A DNA stretch of 20,925 bases from an uncultured Lachnospiraceae bacterium (GTDB lineage Bacteria > Bacillota > Clostridia > Lachnospirales > Lachnospiraceae): contig CALWEE010000004.1 of the NCBI GenBank assembly GCA_944376975.1, forward strand, positions 1-20,925, read 5' to 3'. The notes under the pieces were generated by a model that worked only from the letters and a program-made list of their open reading frames with translations, was not told the DNA's origin and did not search any database. Shown here one piece after another: positions 6,182 through 13,973 of this stretch (its first letter is position 1; each line of letters opens with the position of its first letter). Position numbers and translations under genes: made by a program.

Positions 6182-7501
6182 TTACAGATCGCCCTTTACG
6201 CTCCAGATACGGGCAAGGGATTCATCGATCCGTTCTTCCGTCAAAGTACCGTCATATACCGCTTCCAAAACGCCTTCATACGCGCTCGGGAAATCTTCCG
6301 GCATAAGAAGCATATCCACGCCGGCCAGGAGCGCCTGGACCGCCGCTTCTTCCGGGCTGTAGAACAAAGTGACCGCCTGCATCTGCATGGAGTCCGTGAT
6401 GATAATGCCGTCATAACCCAGTTCCTCCCGGATCAGCCCGGTAACGACCTGTTCCGACATGGACGACGGCGTCATATCCCCGGTCACTTCCGGAACGGAA
6501 ATATGTCCCACCATCAGGAAATCCACACCGGCATCAATACCGGCTTTGAAAGGCAGGAATTCGGTCTCCCGCAAGTCATCCAGGGTACGATAGGAGACGG
6601 TCTGGCCTTCATGGCTGTCCGAATCGGTATCGCCGTGTCCGGGGAAATGTTTCACGCAGGCGCTGACGCCATGGCTTTGAAGCCCGTTTACCACCTGCGG
6701 CACCATCTGCGCGTCGATCTGGGCGTCCGACCCAAAAGAACGCACGCCGATCACCGGATTATCCGGGTTCGTCAGCACGTCCGCTATCGGAGCAAAATCC
6801 AGGTTAAAGCCCAGATCGCTCAGGTAAGACCCGATACCGTCACCCACTTCATAAGCTTCCTGCGGGTCTTCGGTATAACCGATCTCGATCATATCTGGAT
6901 AGATCGGCACGTCCATGATCCCGCTGTTGGCCACGCGGGCCACCAGGCTCCCGCCTTCTTCGTCCACGCCGATGAAGATCGGGTATTTACTGTATTCTTT
7001 CGTATTGGCGATCATTTCGCGCAGCTGATCCTCACTCTGGATATTCTGTCCAAAGTAGACGATGCCGCTGACCGGATACTGTTCCAGAGCCTCCCTGGTC
7101 ATATCCCCGGCCTGTACCGCCACATCCACGCCGGTCAGATCTTCCGGACGAAGGATGAACAGCTGGGCGACTTTTTCTTCCAGTGTCATATTCTCAAGAT
7201 CGCTCTTTGTATCTTCGGCCAGAGCCTCCGTTTCTTCTTCCGTCTCCGGTCCGATTGTCTCTTCCGTGTCCGCCGGGCTTTCCGTATCGCCGTTCTCCCG
7301 GCCTTCACTCTCTCTCGCGCTTTCGCTTTCGGACAGGTTTTCCCCGGCCATCAGATCTTCACCGGTCCCTTCCGATACGACCGCTTGGCTGCCCGGCGTC
7401 TCGTCGCCATGCTGACCCAGGATCGCCCAGGCGGCCAGCCCGGATAAACCGACAAAGATAATGCTCATACATATGATCATAATGATCTTTCCGCGTTTCA
7501 T
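6182..7501 (-). CDS. Membrane-anchored family 3 glycoside hydrolase, NagZ-like beta-N-acetylhexosaminidase
   Basis: This enzyme is predicted to remove beta-linked N-acetylglucosamine, for example from peptidoglycan fragments or other glycans outside the cell. Residues 7-28 form a signal anchor. Residues about 32-105 are a Glu/Ser/Thr-rich linker. The GH3 N-terminal barrel follows: GVDEEGG (178-184), DFAPIADV (235-242), KHFPGHGDTDSDSH (284-297) and IIITDSMQM (367-374). The KHFPGHG-to-DSH segment carries the Asp-His acid/base dyad typical of NagZ (His297), and Asp370 is the predicted nucleophile. At 439 residues it lacks the GH3 C-terminal and FnIII domains. GGGAGGAG lies 5 bases before the ATG. 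Terminators on both sides make it a single-gene unit. GlcNAc specificity rests on the dyad motif; the in vivo substrate is unknown. Confidence 0.9.
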   Translation of the reverse strand: MKRGKIIMIICMSIIFVGLSGLAAWAILGQHGDETPGSQAVVSEGTGEDLMAGENLSESESARESEGRENGDTESPADTEETIGPETEEETEALAEDTKSDLENMTLEEKVAQLFILRPEDLTGVDVAVQAGDMTREALEQYPVSGIVYFGQNIQSEDQLREMIANTKEYSKYPIFIGVDEEGGSLVARVANSGIMDVPIYPDMIEIGYTEDPQEAYEVGDGIGSYLSDLGFNLDFAPIADVLTNPDNPVIGVRSFGSDAQIDAQMVPQVVNGLQSHGVSACVKHFPGHGDTDSDSHEGQTVSYRTLDDLRETEFLPFKAGIDAGVDFLMVGHISVPEVTGDMTPSSMSEQVVTGLIREELGYDGIIITDSMQMQAVTLFYSPEEAAVQALLAGVDMLLMPEDFPSAYEGVLEAVYDGTLTEERIDESLARIWSVKGDL

Positions 7502-7542
7502 TTTTACTCCTCCCTTGCGCTGCGGCAGTTATCTGATTCATC

Positions 7543-7548
7543 ATTATA
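7543..7548 (-). promoter_or_regulatory. Possible -10 element of the glycosidase gene
   Basis: A perfect TATAAT on the minus strand lies 42 bases upstream of the glycosidase ATG. The hexamer 17 bp further upstream (TTCCCT) is a weak -35. It is the only good -10 in the 7502-7668 gap, which is otherwise featureless. Confidence 0.4.
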
Positions 7549-7668
7549 TATGATATCAGCGAAATAGGGAACAGGGAAAATGCTTTTATTATCATTTTTC
7601 TTTCTATTCCGCCGACGCAGCTCCCTTTAACATCGCTTTTTTATCCGACAAAATGCCGTTCAATATAG

Positions 7669-7710
7669 AAAAAGACAAAACCCGCGGCCGTCCGAACGGA
7701 CAACCGCAGG
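7669..7710 (-). terminator. Strong intrinsic terminator ending the carbohydrate ABC operon
   Basis: On the minus strand a 14-bp stem including wobble pairs (CCTGCGGTTGTCCG / CGGACGGCCGCGGG) has a two-base loop and is followed by TTTTGTCTTTTT. It lies about 120 bases after the ATPase stop codon; 7711-7831 holds nothing else I recognise. It separates the transporter operon from the glycosidase gene. Confidence 0.88.
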
Positions 7711-7831
7711 CTCTGCCTGTCTATTTCTTATTATTATATGGGATACATATAAATAGGTAGAAACAGTTTATATCCGAGTATACCTCCCACCCCTTATATA
7801 CTCCTGTGCCATCCCTGAAAAGGAGAGAGTC

Positions 7832-8941
7832 TTAGTTGGTGATGGTCGCTTCCGTCTCTTTATCAAAGATGTGGATCTTATTGATATCCAGCGCGAATTT
7901 TACCTTGTCGCCGGCGCGCACGTTTGTACGGGGATCGACCCGTGCCGTCATGTTCGTTCCGGCAAAATCAAAGTACAGGAATACTTCCGCGCCGAGCATC
8001 TCATATACACGGACGGTTTCTTCGTAAACCGCGTGGCTTGTGCTGACCATCAGCTGGGAATCGTAAACGTCTTCCGGACGGATACCCATGACAACGGTCT
8101 TGCCGTCATAGCCGCCCTGGATCAGTTTATCGCCCTTGCTCGCCGGAAGAAGGATCTCCTGGCCTTCCAGTTCCAGATAAACTTCTTTTCCTCTGACTCT
8201 TACTGTCGCGTCAAGGAAGTTCATCTGGGGCGATCCGATGAATCCGGCAACAAACAGGTTGCACGGAGCATGATACAGATTGTGAGGTGTATCCACCTGC
8301 TGCACAACGCCATCTTTCATGACAACGATCCGTGTTCCCAGTGTCATGGCCTCTGTCTGGTCATGGGTAACATAGATGATCGTCGTGCCCAGTTTCTGAT
8401 GCAGTTTGGAGATCTCCAGACGCATCTGAACTCTCAGCTTGGCGTCCAGGTTGGAAAGCGGTTCGTCCATGAGGAATACCTTCGGATTCCGCACGATCGC
8501 CCGGCCCATGGCCACACGCTGTCTCTGACCGCCTGACAAAGCCTTCGGCTTACGGTCAAGGAGTTTTTCCAGGTCAAGGATCTTCGCCGCTTCAAGCACT
8601 TTCTTTTTGATCTCATCCTTCGGCACTTTCCGAAGTTTCAGACCAAACGCCATGTTATCGTACACCGTCATATGCGGATACAACGCGTAGTTCTGGAAAA
8701 CCATGGCGATATCCCGGTCTTTCGGTTCCACATCGTTGACGATCCGGTCGCCGATCTTTAAGGTACCGGACGTGATATCTTCCAGACCCGCGATCATCCG
8801 GAGCGTTGTGGATTTACCACAGCCGGACGGTCCGACAAATATGATAAATTCTTTATCTTCTATTTCCAGGTTAAAATCTTTTACTGCCTGAAATCCATTG
8901 TCATACACTTTATCGATATGCTCTAATGATAAACTTGCCAT
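7832..8941 (-). CDS. ugpC: ABC transporter ATPase, UgpC/MalK/MsmX type
   Basis: This is the cytoplasmic ATPase that powers a sugar importer; family members can serve several sugar permease pairs. At 369 residues it has the usual MalK-type length with a C-terminal TOBE-like domain (about 240-365). Motifs: Walker A GPSGCGKST (37-45), Q-loop VFQNYALYPH (81-90), signature LSGGQRQR (135-142), Walker B VFLMDEPLSNLDA (155-167) and switch His193 in YVTHDQTEA. A GGAGG lies about 8 bases before the ATG. It is the last gene of the operon, 62 bases after the DUF6106-like gene; that gap can form an ATCCGG/CCGGAT hairpin. The UgpC name reflects family resemblance, not proof of glycerol-3-phosphate transport. 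Confidence 0.93.
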   Translation of the reverse strand: MASLSLEHIDKVYDNGFQAVKDFNLEIEDKEFIIFVGPSGCGKSTTLRMIAGLEDITSGTLKIGDRIVNDVEPKDRDIAMVFQNYALYPHMTVYDNMAFGLKLRKVPKDEIKKKVLEAAKILDLEKLLDRKPKALSGGQRQRVAMGRAIVRNPKVFLMDEPLSNLDAKLRVQMRLEISKLHQKLGTTIIYVTHDQTEAMTLGTRIVVMKDGVVQQVDTPHNLYHAPCNLFVAGFIGSPQMNFLDATVRVRGKEVYLELEGQEILLPASKGDKLIQGGYDGKTVVMGIRPEDVYDSQLMVSTSHAVYEETVRVYEMLGAEVFLYFDFAGTNMTARVDPRTNVRAGDKVKFALDINKIHIFDKETEATITN

Positions 8942-9003
8942 CTTACAGCCTCCATTTTGTATTAATTTGTTATCCGGTCATCCGGATCCACTTATCGCTT
9001 TTT

Positions 9004-9519
9004 TTAATCCGTGAAATAATTTCTCGGAGATACCGTCAGCCGGATCGCGTTGAGCAGCGCCTTGTCCGGCTCGATGCACAGACGGACGCGTCTTCCGCCG
9101 GCGTTTTCCTCACATATGTACAGGACCCAGCACGCGCTCCCTTCCTGACGGGATGTGAACCGGTAACTTTTTTCCGGTTTCACGCGATCGTGATCTTTGA
9201 GTCTGTCCGAACCTTCCGGCGCCGCGATCTCCACGTCTTTCATGGCGCATTTATACGCTCTGCGGCGGAAGCTCCGGTTGAAGATCCGGTCGATCATCAG
9301 ATCGTCTCCGACAAATATAAATTCATACTCCAGTGTTTTAAAAAGCATCAACGCGGCATCCACGATGACCATCAGAAAACCAATGACCGCGCCCAACGGA
9401 AAAAACAGGAACGAACAGATAAAGACCAGCACTGTCAGGACGATCATGGCCACCCGGATGACGGCAAGCGCCGCCGGCAGCTTTCTTTCGATCATCCATT
9501 CCACATAATACTCGTTCAT
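9004..9519 (-). CDS. Small membrane protein resembling DUF6106, function unknown
   Basis: 171 residues. Two hydrophobic helices (about 18-40 and 42-62) are followed by a soluble domain of about 110 residues with YEFIFVGDDLMIDRIFNRS, VEIAAPEGSDRL and a C-terminal SPRNYFTD. From memory this matches the pattern of DUF6106, a Clostridia family of unknown role; that assignment needs a profile search. The start has GGGAGGAG (about 9 bases upstream). It sits 39 bases after the second permease and 62 bases before the ATPase, in the same orientation, so it is probably co-transcribed with the sugar transporter. Such an insertion is unusual for this operon type. It has no transporter motif and need not be part of the complex. 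Confidence 0.75.
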   Translation of the reverse strand: MNEYYVEWMIERKLPAALAVIRVAMIVLTVLVFICSFLFFPLGAVIGFLMVIVDAALMLFKTLEYEFIFVGDDLMIDRIFNRSFRRRAYKCAMKDVEIAAPEGSDRLKDHDRVKPEKSYRFTSRQEGSACWVLYICEENAGGRRVRLCIEPDKALLNAIRLTVSPRNYFTD

Positions 9520-9558
9520 GCCGCTGTCTCCTCCCTGTTATTTCTATACGCTTTCCGT

Positions 9559-10443
9559 TTACTTCATAGCAGCCTTGGAGTAACCTGTCAACATATATTT
9601 CTGGAATATGAAGAACAGGATGACAACAGGCAGGATGGCCATAACGGCTCCGGCCATGATCTCATGGTTGTTCATAGTAGACTGTCCCGCAAACGTGTTT
9701 TTCAGGTTTGCCAGTCCGATGGTCAGGACGGTCTTTTCTCCTGTACCGGCAACGATCTTCGGCCAGAAGTAAGAGTTCCAGCCGTTGGTAAAGGTTACCA
9801 GCGTCGTCGTCAGGATCGTGGACTTACACATGGGGGCCAGGATCTTGGTTATGACGCCCACACGGCCCATGCCGTCAACCCGGGCCGCTTCCAGATAACT
9901 GTCGTCCACGGCCATGAACGTCTGCCTTAGCATGAATATGTAATAAGGCGATACCATTTCCGGAAGCATCAGGCCGATAAACGTATTGACCAGGTTCCAA
10001 CGGGCACACATCAGATACAGAGGTATGAACGTTACCTGGATCGGGATCATCAACGCGCCAAGTACAACGAGGAACAGCACATTCTGTCCTCTGAATTTAC
10101 CTTTTGAAAAACCGTAAGCCGCGAAAACGCCGCTGACGATCTGACATACAAGGATACCGGCTGTCATGATGATCGTGTTCAGATAATATTCGGCGAAGTT
10201 GGCTTTACTCCACACATTCGAGTAATTTTCCGGATGCCATTCCTGGGGCCACAGCGTCGGTATGGTGGCCAGGATCTCATCCTGAGATTTAAACGAAGAA
10301 ACGATCATCCAGTAAAGAGGGAAGATCATGATCAGGGTGACCACGATGGCGATCACGTACTGGATCACTTTTAATATTTTCCTTCTTCTTATGGCGCTGG
10401 CGTTTTCTTTCGCGATACTGATCGTTGTTGTCTGACTACTCAT
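9559..10443 (-). CDS. Carbohydrate ABC permease, MalG/UgpE-like (second permease)
   Basis: This is one of the two membrane subunits of the sugar importer. It is 294 residues with about six hydrophobic helices. The EAA loop that docks on the ATPase is EAARVDGMGRVGVITKILAP (about 185-204). The N-terminus carries a basic patch before helix 1, then FPLYWMIVSSFK, typical of this subunit. The ATG at 10443 is preferred because GGGAGG lies 7 bases upstream. An in-frame ATG at 10458 overlaps the previous gene's stop but lacks its own site. Gene spacing (14 bases) indicates translational coupling with the first permease. Confidence 0.92.
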   Translation of the reverse strand: MSSQTTTISIAKENASAIRRRKILKVIQYVIAIVVTLIMIFPLYWMIVSSFKSQDEILATIPTLWPQEWHPENYSNVWSKANFAEYYLNTIIMTAGILVCQIVSGVFAAYGFSKGKFRGQNVLFLVVLGALMIPIQVTFIPLYLMCARWNLVNTFIGLMLPEMVSPYYIFMLRQTFMAVDDSYLEAARVDGMGRVGVITKILAPMCKSTILTTTLVTFTNGWNSYFWPKIVAGTGEKTVLTIGLANLKNTFAGQSTMNNHEIMAGAVMAILPVVILFFIFQKYMLTGYSKAAMK

Positions 10444-10457
10444 ATTTCCGCCTCCCA

Positions 10458-11390
10458 TTAAGAATCATAATGCACGTTCTTATTCGATACTTTCATCGTC
10501 GCCGCCGTAAAGATCAGCAGAAGTATGAAGAATACGATCGCGATCGTCGCTGCCCGGTCGATACGGAAATCTCGCATCGCGTACTGATATACCAGGTAAA
10601 CGAGAACTTCCGTTGAACGGTAAGGTCCACCGGATGTCAAGATATCTACAGACTGGAATACCTTCATGGCAGAAATAAAAGTGGTTACGAACAGGAACAA
10701 GGTCGTCGGTGAAAGAAGCGGAAGCGTAATGGACTTGAACCGCTGGAACGCGTTCGCGCCGTCCAGGGAAGCCGCTTCATAATAATCTTTGGAAATACCC
10801 ATCATGGCTGACAGGTAGATCATCATACCATATCCAATAGCGCGCCATCCGGTAAGCATCAATACGGAAAGAAGCGCGATGTTCCGGTCACCCAGCCAGT
10901 CAACCGGAGCGATGCCCAATATTCCAAGGAAATGATTGAGGATACCTGTGTTCTTATTGAAGATCCACAGGAAGATAACCGCCGCGGAGGACATGGCCAC
11001 GTATTTGGGAACGAATACGATGGCACGCATGGTACCGAAAAACTTGGTCATGCGATTAAATATCAAGGCAAAAATAATACCGCCGATAATCGTAACAGCC
11101 AGCTCACCGGCAGTATATAATACCGTAACTTTCAGAGAATTTAAAAGATATTTTGTACCGGATCCTGTAAAAAGCCAGATCCAGTTGTCAAATCCAACAT
11201 AATTGTACTGAGGTTTGATCAGGTTCCAGTCCGTAAAACTGATCCGGACCAGATCGACGATCGGGTAGTAAATAAATACCAGCAAAAAGGCCAATGCCGG
11301 TAACACACACAGGAAATCCAGCCATGCTGACGTGGACTTGCGCCGTTTCCTCGCCCCTGCGGGGGGAGCCGCCGTTTTACTATTACTCAT
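10458..11390 (-). CDS. Carbohydrate ABC permease, MalF/UgpA-like (first permease)
   Basis: The partner membrane subunit of the importer, 310 residues with six hydrophobic helices (the first about 24-44, followed by YYPIVDLVRISFTDW, a hallmark of the UgpA/LacF type). The EAA loop is YYEAASLDGANAFQRFKSI (203-221). A basic N-terminal tail (GARKRRKS) precedes helix 1. AAGGGGA lies about 7 bases before the ATG. It follows the binding-protein gene by 69 bases containing a long stem-loop, and its stop codon overlaps the ribosome binding region of the second permease. Confidence 0.92.
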   Translation of the reverse strand: MSNSKTAAPPAGARKRRKSTSAWLDFLCVLPALAFLLVFIYYPIVDLVRISFTDWNLIKPQYNYVGFDNWIWLFTGSGTKYLLNSLKVTVLYTAGELAVTIIGGIIFALIFNRMTKFFGTMRAIVFVPKYVAMSSAAVIFLWIFNKNTGILNHFLGILGIAPVDWLGDRNIALLSVLMLTGWRAIGYGMMIYLSAMMGISKDYYEAASLDGANAFQRFKSITLPLLSPTTLFLFVTTFISAMKVFQSVDILTSGGPYRSTEVLVYLVYQYAMRDFRIDRAATIAIVFFILLLIFTAATMKVSNKNVHYDS

Positions 11391-11414
11391 ACAAATCCCC
11401 TTCCATTCAGTCAG

Positions 11415-11447
11415 CAGAGGGCCTTCCGTTTTTCGGAAGACCCCCTG
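11415..11447 (-). other. Intercistronic 14-bp stem-loop after the binding-protein gene
   Basis: On the minus strand CAGGGGGTCTTCCG pairs along its whole length with CGGAAGGCCCTCTG (two wobbles), with an AAAAA loop. It begins about 12 bases after the binding-protein stop. There is no T run behind it, so it is more likely a 3' stabilising or processing hairpin, or a partial terminator, than a full stop. Such an element would keep the binding protein in excess over the permeases. Confidence 0.8.
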
Positions 11448-11459
11448 GATAATTAGCTA

Positions 11460-12803
11460 TTATTGATCTTCCAGAACTTCGTTGATCTCCTGGGTCATTT
11501 CCTGCATAGATGATGTCACATCCATGTTTTCGTTGATCATCTCAGCCATGCCGTTCTTCCAGATCGTAGCGAGGTTATCCCAAGCCGGATTCTGGATACG
11601 AGGCTGGATCTCGTTCAGGTTGTCAAAAATGCACTGGAATGCCGGTTTCTTTTCCAGGAATGCCTGACCTTCTTCTGTTGTCAGAACAGAATTACGTGTC
11701 GGCATATAGCCTGTGCCTTCCGCCCATTTCATGTTCATTTCTTTGCTCTCAAGGAACTGCATGAACTGCCAAGCAGCGTTCTTTGTTGCCTGATCGTTTT
11801 TCGCCGGGATGAACAGTACGTTGCCGCCGATCTCGGACAGCTTAGAGCCGTCGTCGCCGCCCGGAAGCCATGCCATACCAACTTCAAAATCACATCTGTC
11901 TACATATGTGTTATATATGGAACTTGTATGCAGTACGGAGAAAGTTCTTCCGTCAATGAAAGCCTGTCTCATATCGTCAGAAGCCGTCTCGCCTGTCGCG
12001 AAATACGCGTAACCGTTGTCGCACCACTCTTTGATCGTGGAAGCCACATTGATCGCCGCTTCGCTGTCCAGGTCAGAGGAAAGTCCGTCGTCATTAACGA
12101 TCTTAACGCCGTTGTTCAGGTAGAATGTTTCAAAATACCACTGGTCCCAGCCCGGAACGATGGTTCCGTACCGTTCTGTGGTACCATTGTTCACGATACT
12201 TACTTTAGAAAGGAACTCTGTCATATCGGAGAATTTCTCCGGAATCTCTACGCCAAGTTCTTTTGCCATGTCGGCATTGTAATAAACAACCTGTGTTGAG
12301 ATCTGGAACGGCAGAGATACCTGTTTGCCGTCGTACTGAGCAGCTTCCAGCATACCTGCGCCGAAGTCGCTGGCGTCAAAGCCTGTCGCTTCGATGTACG
12401 GGTCAAGGTTTTCAGCCATGCCGCTCTCGCCATACTGAGCTACATAAGGCGTGTTGGCGATCGCGATCGCCGGAAGGCCTTCGCCCGCCGCCTGAGCTGT
12501 CGCCAGTTTTTCGTTCAGTTCAGAGTAAGAACCCATGTACTGAGCGTCGATGGTGATCAGATCCTGAGAAGCTTCAAATTCATCGATAACTTCGTTCAAA
12601 AGGTCTGTGTACTGTTCCTCCATCGCGTGCCACCATGTGATCGTGATCGGTTCCGTTACTTCATAGTCTGAAGCGTCTGTGGAGGCCGCCTGTGTTTCGC
12701 CTTGCGTCTCCGGCGTAACTCCTGTGCTGCCGCCGCCGCTGCATGCTGTCATCGCAGACATGCACATCGCAGCTGCCATTAAAACTGCAAATAATTTCTT
12801 CAT
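11460..12803 (-). CDS. Extracellular sugar-binding lipoprotein of an ABC importer (UgpB/MalE class)
   Basis: 447 residues. It captures a carbohydrate outside the membrane and delivers it to the permease pair. The N-terminus is a lipoprotein signal (MKKLFAVLMAAAMCMSAMTAC) with the lipidated Cys21 in MTAC, then a Gly/Ser/Thr-rich linker to about 48. The mature part begins EPITITWWHAMEEQYTDLL, the typical first strand and helix of the family 1 solute-binding fold, and has LPAIAIANTPYVAQYGESG and GGNVLFIPAKNDQATKNAAWQFMQFL further on. GGAGAG lies about 8 bases before the ATG. It is the first gene of the operon and is led by a 250-base leader. The sequence does not identify the sugar; glycerol-3-phosphate, oligosaccharides or N-acetylated sugars all remain possible. 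Confidence 0.93.
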   Translation of the reverse strand: MKKLFAVLMAAAMCMSAMTACSGGGSTGVTPETQGETQAASTDASDYEVTEPITITWWHAMEEQYTDLLNEVIDEFEASQDLITIDAQYMGSYSELNEKLATAQAAGEGLPAIAIANTPYVAQYGESGMAENLDPYIEATGFDASDFGAGMLEAAQYDGKQVSLPFQISTQVVYYNADMAKELGVEIPEKFSDMTEFLSKVSIVNNGTTERYGTIVPGWDQWYFETFYLNNGVKIVNDDGLSSDLDSEAAINVASTIKEWCDNGYAYFATGETASDDMRQAFIDGRTFSVLHTSSIYNTYVDRCDFEVGMAWLPGGDDGSKLSEIGGNVLFIPAKNDQATKNAAWQFMQFLESKEMNMKWAEGTGYMPTRNSVLTTEEGQAFLEKKPAFQCIFDNLNEIQPRIQNPAWDNLATIWKNGMAEMINENMDVTSSMQEMTQEINEVLEDQ

Positions 12804-13055
12804 GTCCCTCTCTCCTTCTTTGATGATGTTAATGCCTCTACCGGGTCACCACCCCGGGGTTATAGAAAACAGACAGCGTGCTTTACCTTTCCAGGCGCGC
12901 AAAAGACGTCCTTTCGCTGTTTTTCTGCGCAGATACAGCGTGTGCCCCTGAAATGAAAAAAGAATAGTCGACAATACTGCGGAATTTCTCTCTCCCCACT
13001 TTGCCTCTACTCTTTTCCTCTTCGTCCAGCAACTGTCTTTTCCTTTTCAATTTAT
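12804..13055 (-). other. 5' leader of the carbohydrate ABC operon, no gene recognised
   Basis: About 250 bases between the promoter and the binding-protein gene. The only clear structure is a CCGGG/CCCGG hairpin at 12841-12857, about 35 bases before the start codon. An open frame of 73 codons crosses the region, but its start lies upstream of the predicted transcription start and it ends in ordinary leader sequence, so I do not call it. No known riboswitch pattern is seen. Confidence 0.5.
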
Positions 13056-13090
13056 GTCTATATATTAACACAGAATATAGACCGCCGCAA
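13056..13090 (-). promoter_or_regulatory. Promoter of the carbohydrate ABC operon with an overlapping palindromic operator
   Basis: On the minus strand, -35 TTGCGG (13085-13090), a 17-bp spacer, then TGT and -10 TAATAT (13062-13067). A perfect inverted repeat, GTCTATAT ... ATATAGAC (arms 13075-13082 and 13056-13063 on the plus strand, 11 bases between), covers the spacer and the -10. A dimeric repressor bound there would block RNA polymerase. No regulator gene lies next to the operon, so the protein is unknown. Confidence 0.75.
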
Positions 13091-13201
13091 GACTTTTTTG
13101 ACATTTTTTTGAAATATATTTATTCAGCCCTGTTTTGTTTTATACATTTTGCACAAGCTGTTTTACAGAACATTGAAAATCCACTGACAAATCCGGCGTT
13201 T

Positions 13202-13232
13202 AAAAGCCCCGCCAGCCGGTCAGCGGGGGCTT
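13202..13232 (-). terminator. Terminator overlapping the end of yesL
   Basis: On the minus strand AAGCCCCCGC and GCGGGGCTT form a 9-10 bp GC-rich stem around the yesL stop codon, followed by TTTTAAA. It should end the yesL transcript before the carbohydrate operon promoter. Confidence 0.75.
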
Positions 13233-13843
13233 ATATCACCTTCGTCTTCCATATATCTTCGGAATACGCTCCGATAAAAATATGAAGAAAAAAACGCGAA
13301 AAATCCCATGCCGAACACGGACAGGATGGGCACGTGCTTGAACACCCATGTCAGTCCGGCCGCTATGACCGCGATGGTGATGCTGACGTGCAGATTGCCC
13401 ACCGCCATGATGAAGGCGTTCCCCAACGCTTTTTTCGTCGGTACTTCAAACAAGGCGATGATGGGAAAGACCCACATGAGGATCAGCAGATACAAGATCC
13501 CCAGAAGGACAAAGGCAAAGAACAGCATATTGGAAAAGGCGGTCCCCATGGCGATGCAGACGTAGGCTTCCACGATCAGCAGCGCGCCCAAAAGCAGCGC
13601 CGGCACCCATATGATCGTGGCCTGTTTGAAGTTTTTACGGAAAGCGCTCCAGAACGTCTGCCATACATAGCCTTCTTCGTTGGCGGACTGTTTCAGCGTA
13701 AACTGGAACAAAGCCGTCGTCGACTCGCCGATCGTCACCACCGGTATGGAGAAGATCAGCCACAGCAGGCTGATGCACAGCACATCGGCGATCTTGGACA
13801 TAAACATCCAAAAACGGTTTTCCGGGTCAAAAATTCGATTCAT
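13220..13843 (-). CDS. yesL: YesL family membrane protein (DUF624)
   Basis: 207 residues. The opening IFDPENRFWMFMSKIADVLC and LIFSIPVVTIGESTTALF are hallmarks of the YesL/DUF624 family. About five hydrophobic helices span residues 18-40, 75-100, 103-128, 145-165 and 168-188. YesL genes recur next to carbohydrate ABC importers and polysaccharide-use genes, as here, but no biochemical role is established. GGAAAGGA lies about 8 bases before the ATG. The gene has its own terminator, so it is a neighbour of the ABC operon rather than its first gene. It diverges from the gene at 13974. Confidence 0.88.
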   Translation of the reverse strand: MNRIFDPENRFWMFMSKIADVLCISLLWLIFSIPVVTIGESTTALFQFTLKQSANEEGYVWQTFWSAFRKNFKQATIIWVPALLLGALLIVEAYVCIAMGTAFSNMLFFAFVLLGILYLLILMWVFPIIALFEVPTKKALGNAFIMAVGNLHVSITIAVIAAGLTWVFKHVPILSVFGMGFFAFFSSYFYRSVFRRYMEDEGDISPR

Positions 13844-13913
13844 ATCTATCGTCCTTTCCTGTCATCACGCGCGCCTTTCGGACCCTTCTCTTTTCTCTCC
13901 GCCGTAAAAGCTA

Positions 13914-13943
13914 TTGTCATTTTCAGAGGACCTGTGATACAAT
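13914..13943 (+). promoter_or_regulatory. Promoter of the gene at 13974, overlapping a weaker opposite promoter
   Basis: Plus strand: -35 TTGTCA (13914-13919), 18-bp spacer, -10 TACAAT (13938-13943) with a TGA extension. On the minus strand nearly the same bases supply TTGTAT (13937-13942) and GACAAT (13913-13918), also 18 bp apart, facing yesL. The two promoters would be mutually exclusive. Confidence 0.6.
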
Positions 13944-13973
13944 ACATGACAAAAACACAAGGGAGTCCTCACC

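Noticed and set aside
6503..7447. Open frame of 314 codons on the plus strand opposite the family 3 glycosidase
   Set aside because: It lies inside a gene with clear GH3 catalytic motifs on the other strand and shows no recognisable domain.
8926..9930. Open frame of 334 codons on the plus strand across the DUF6106-like gene and permease end
   Set aside because: It is antisense to three supported genes, has no ribosome binding site, and its composition (Asp/His/Arg/Gln-rich) is typical of a shadow frame.
12883..13104. 73-codon frame in the leader of the sugar operon
   Set aside because: Its start lies upstream of the predicted promoter, and it has no recognisable domain or ribosome binding site.
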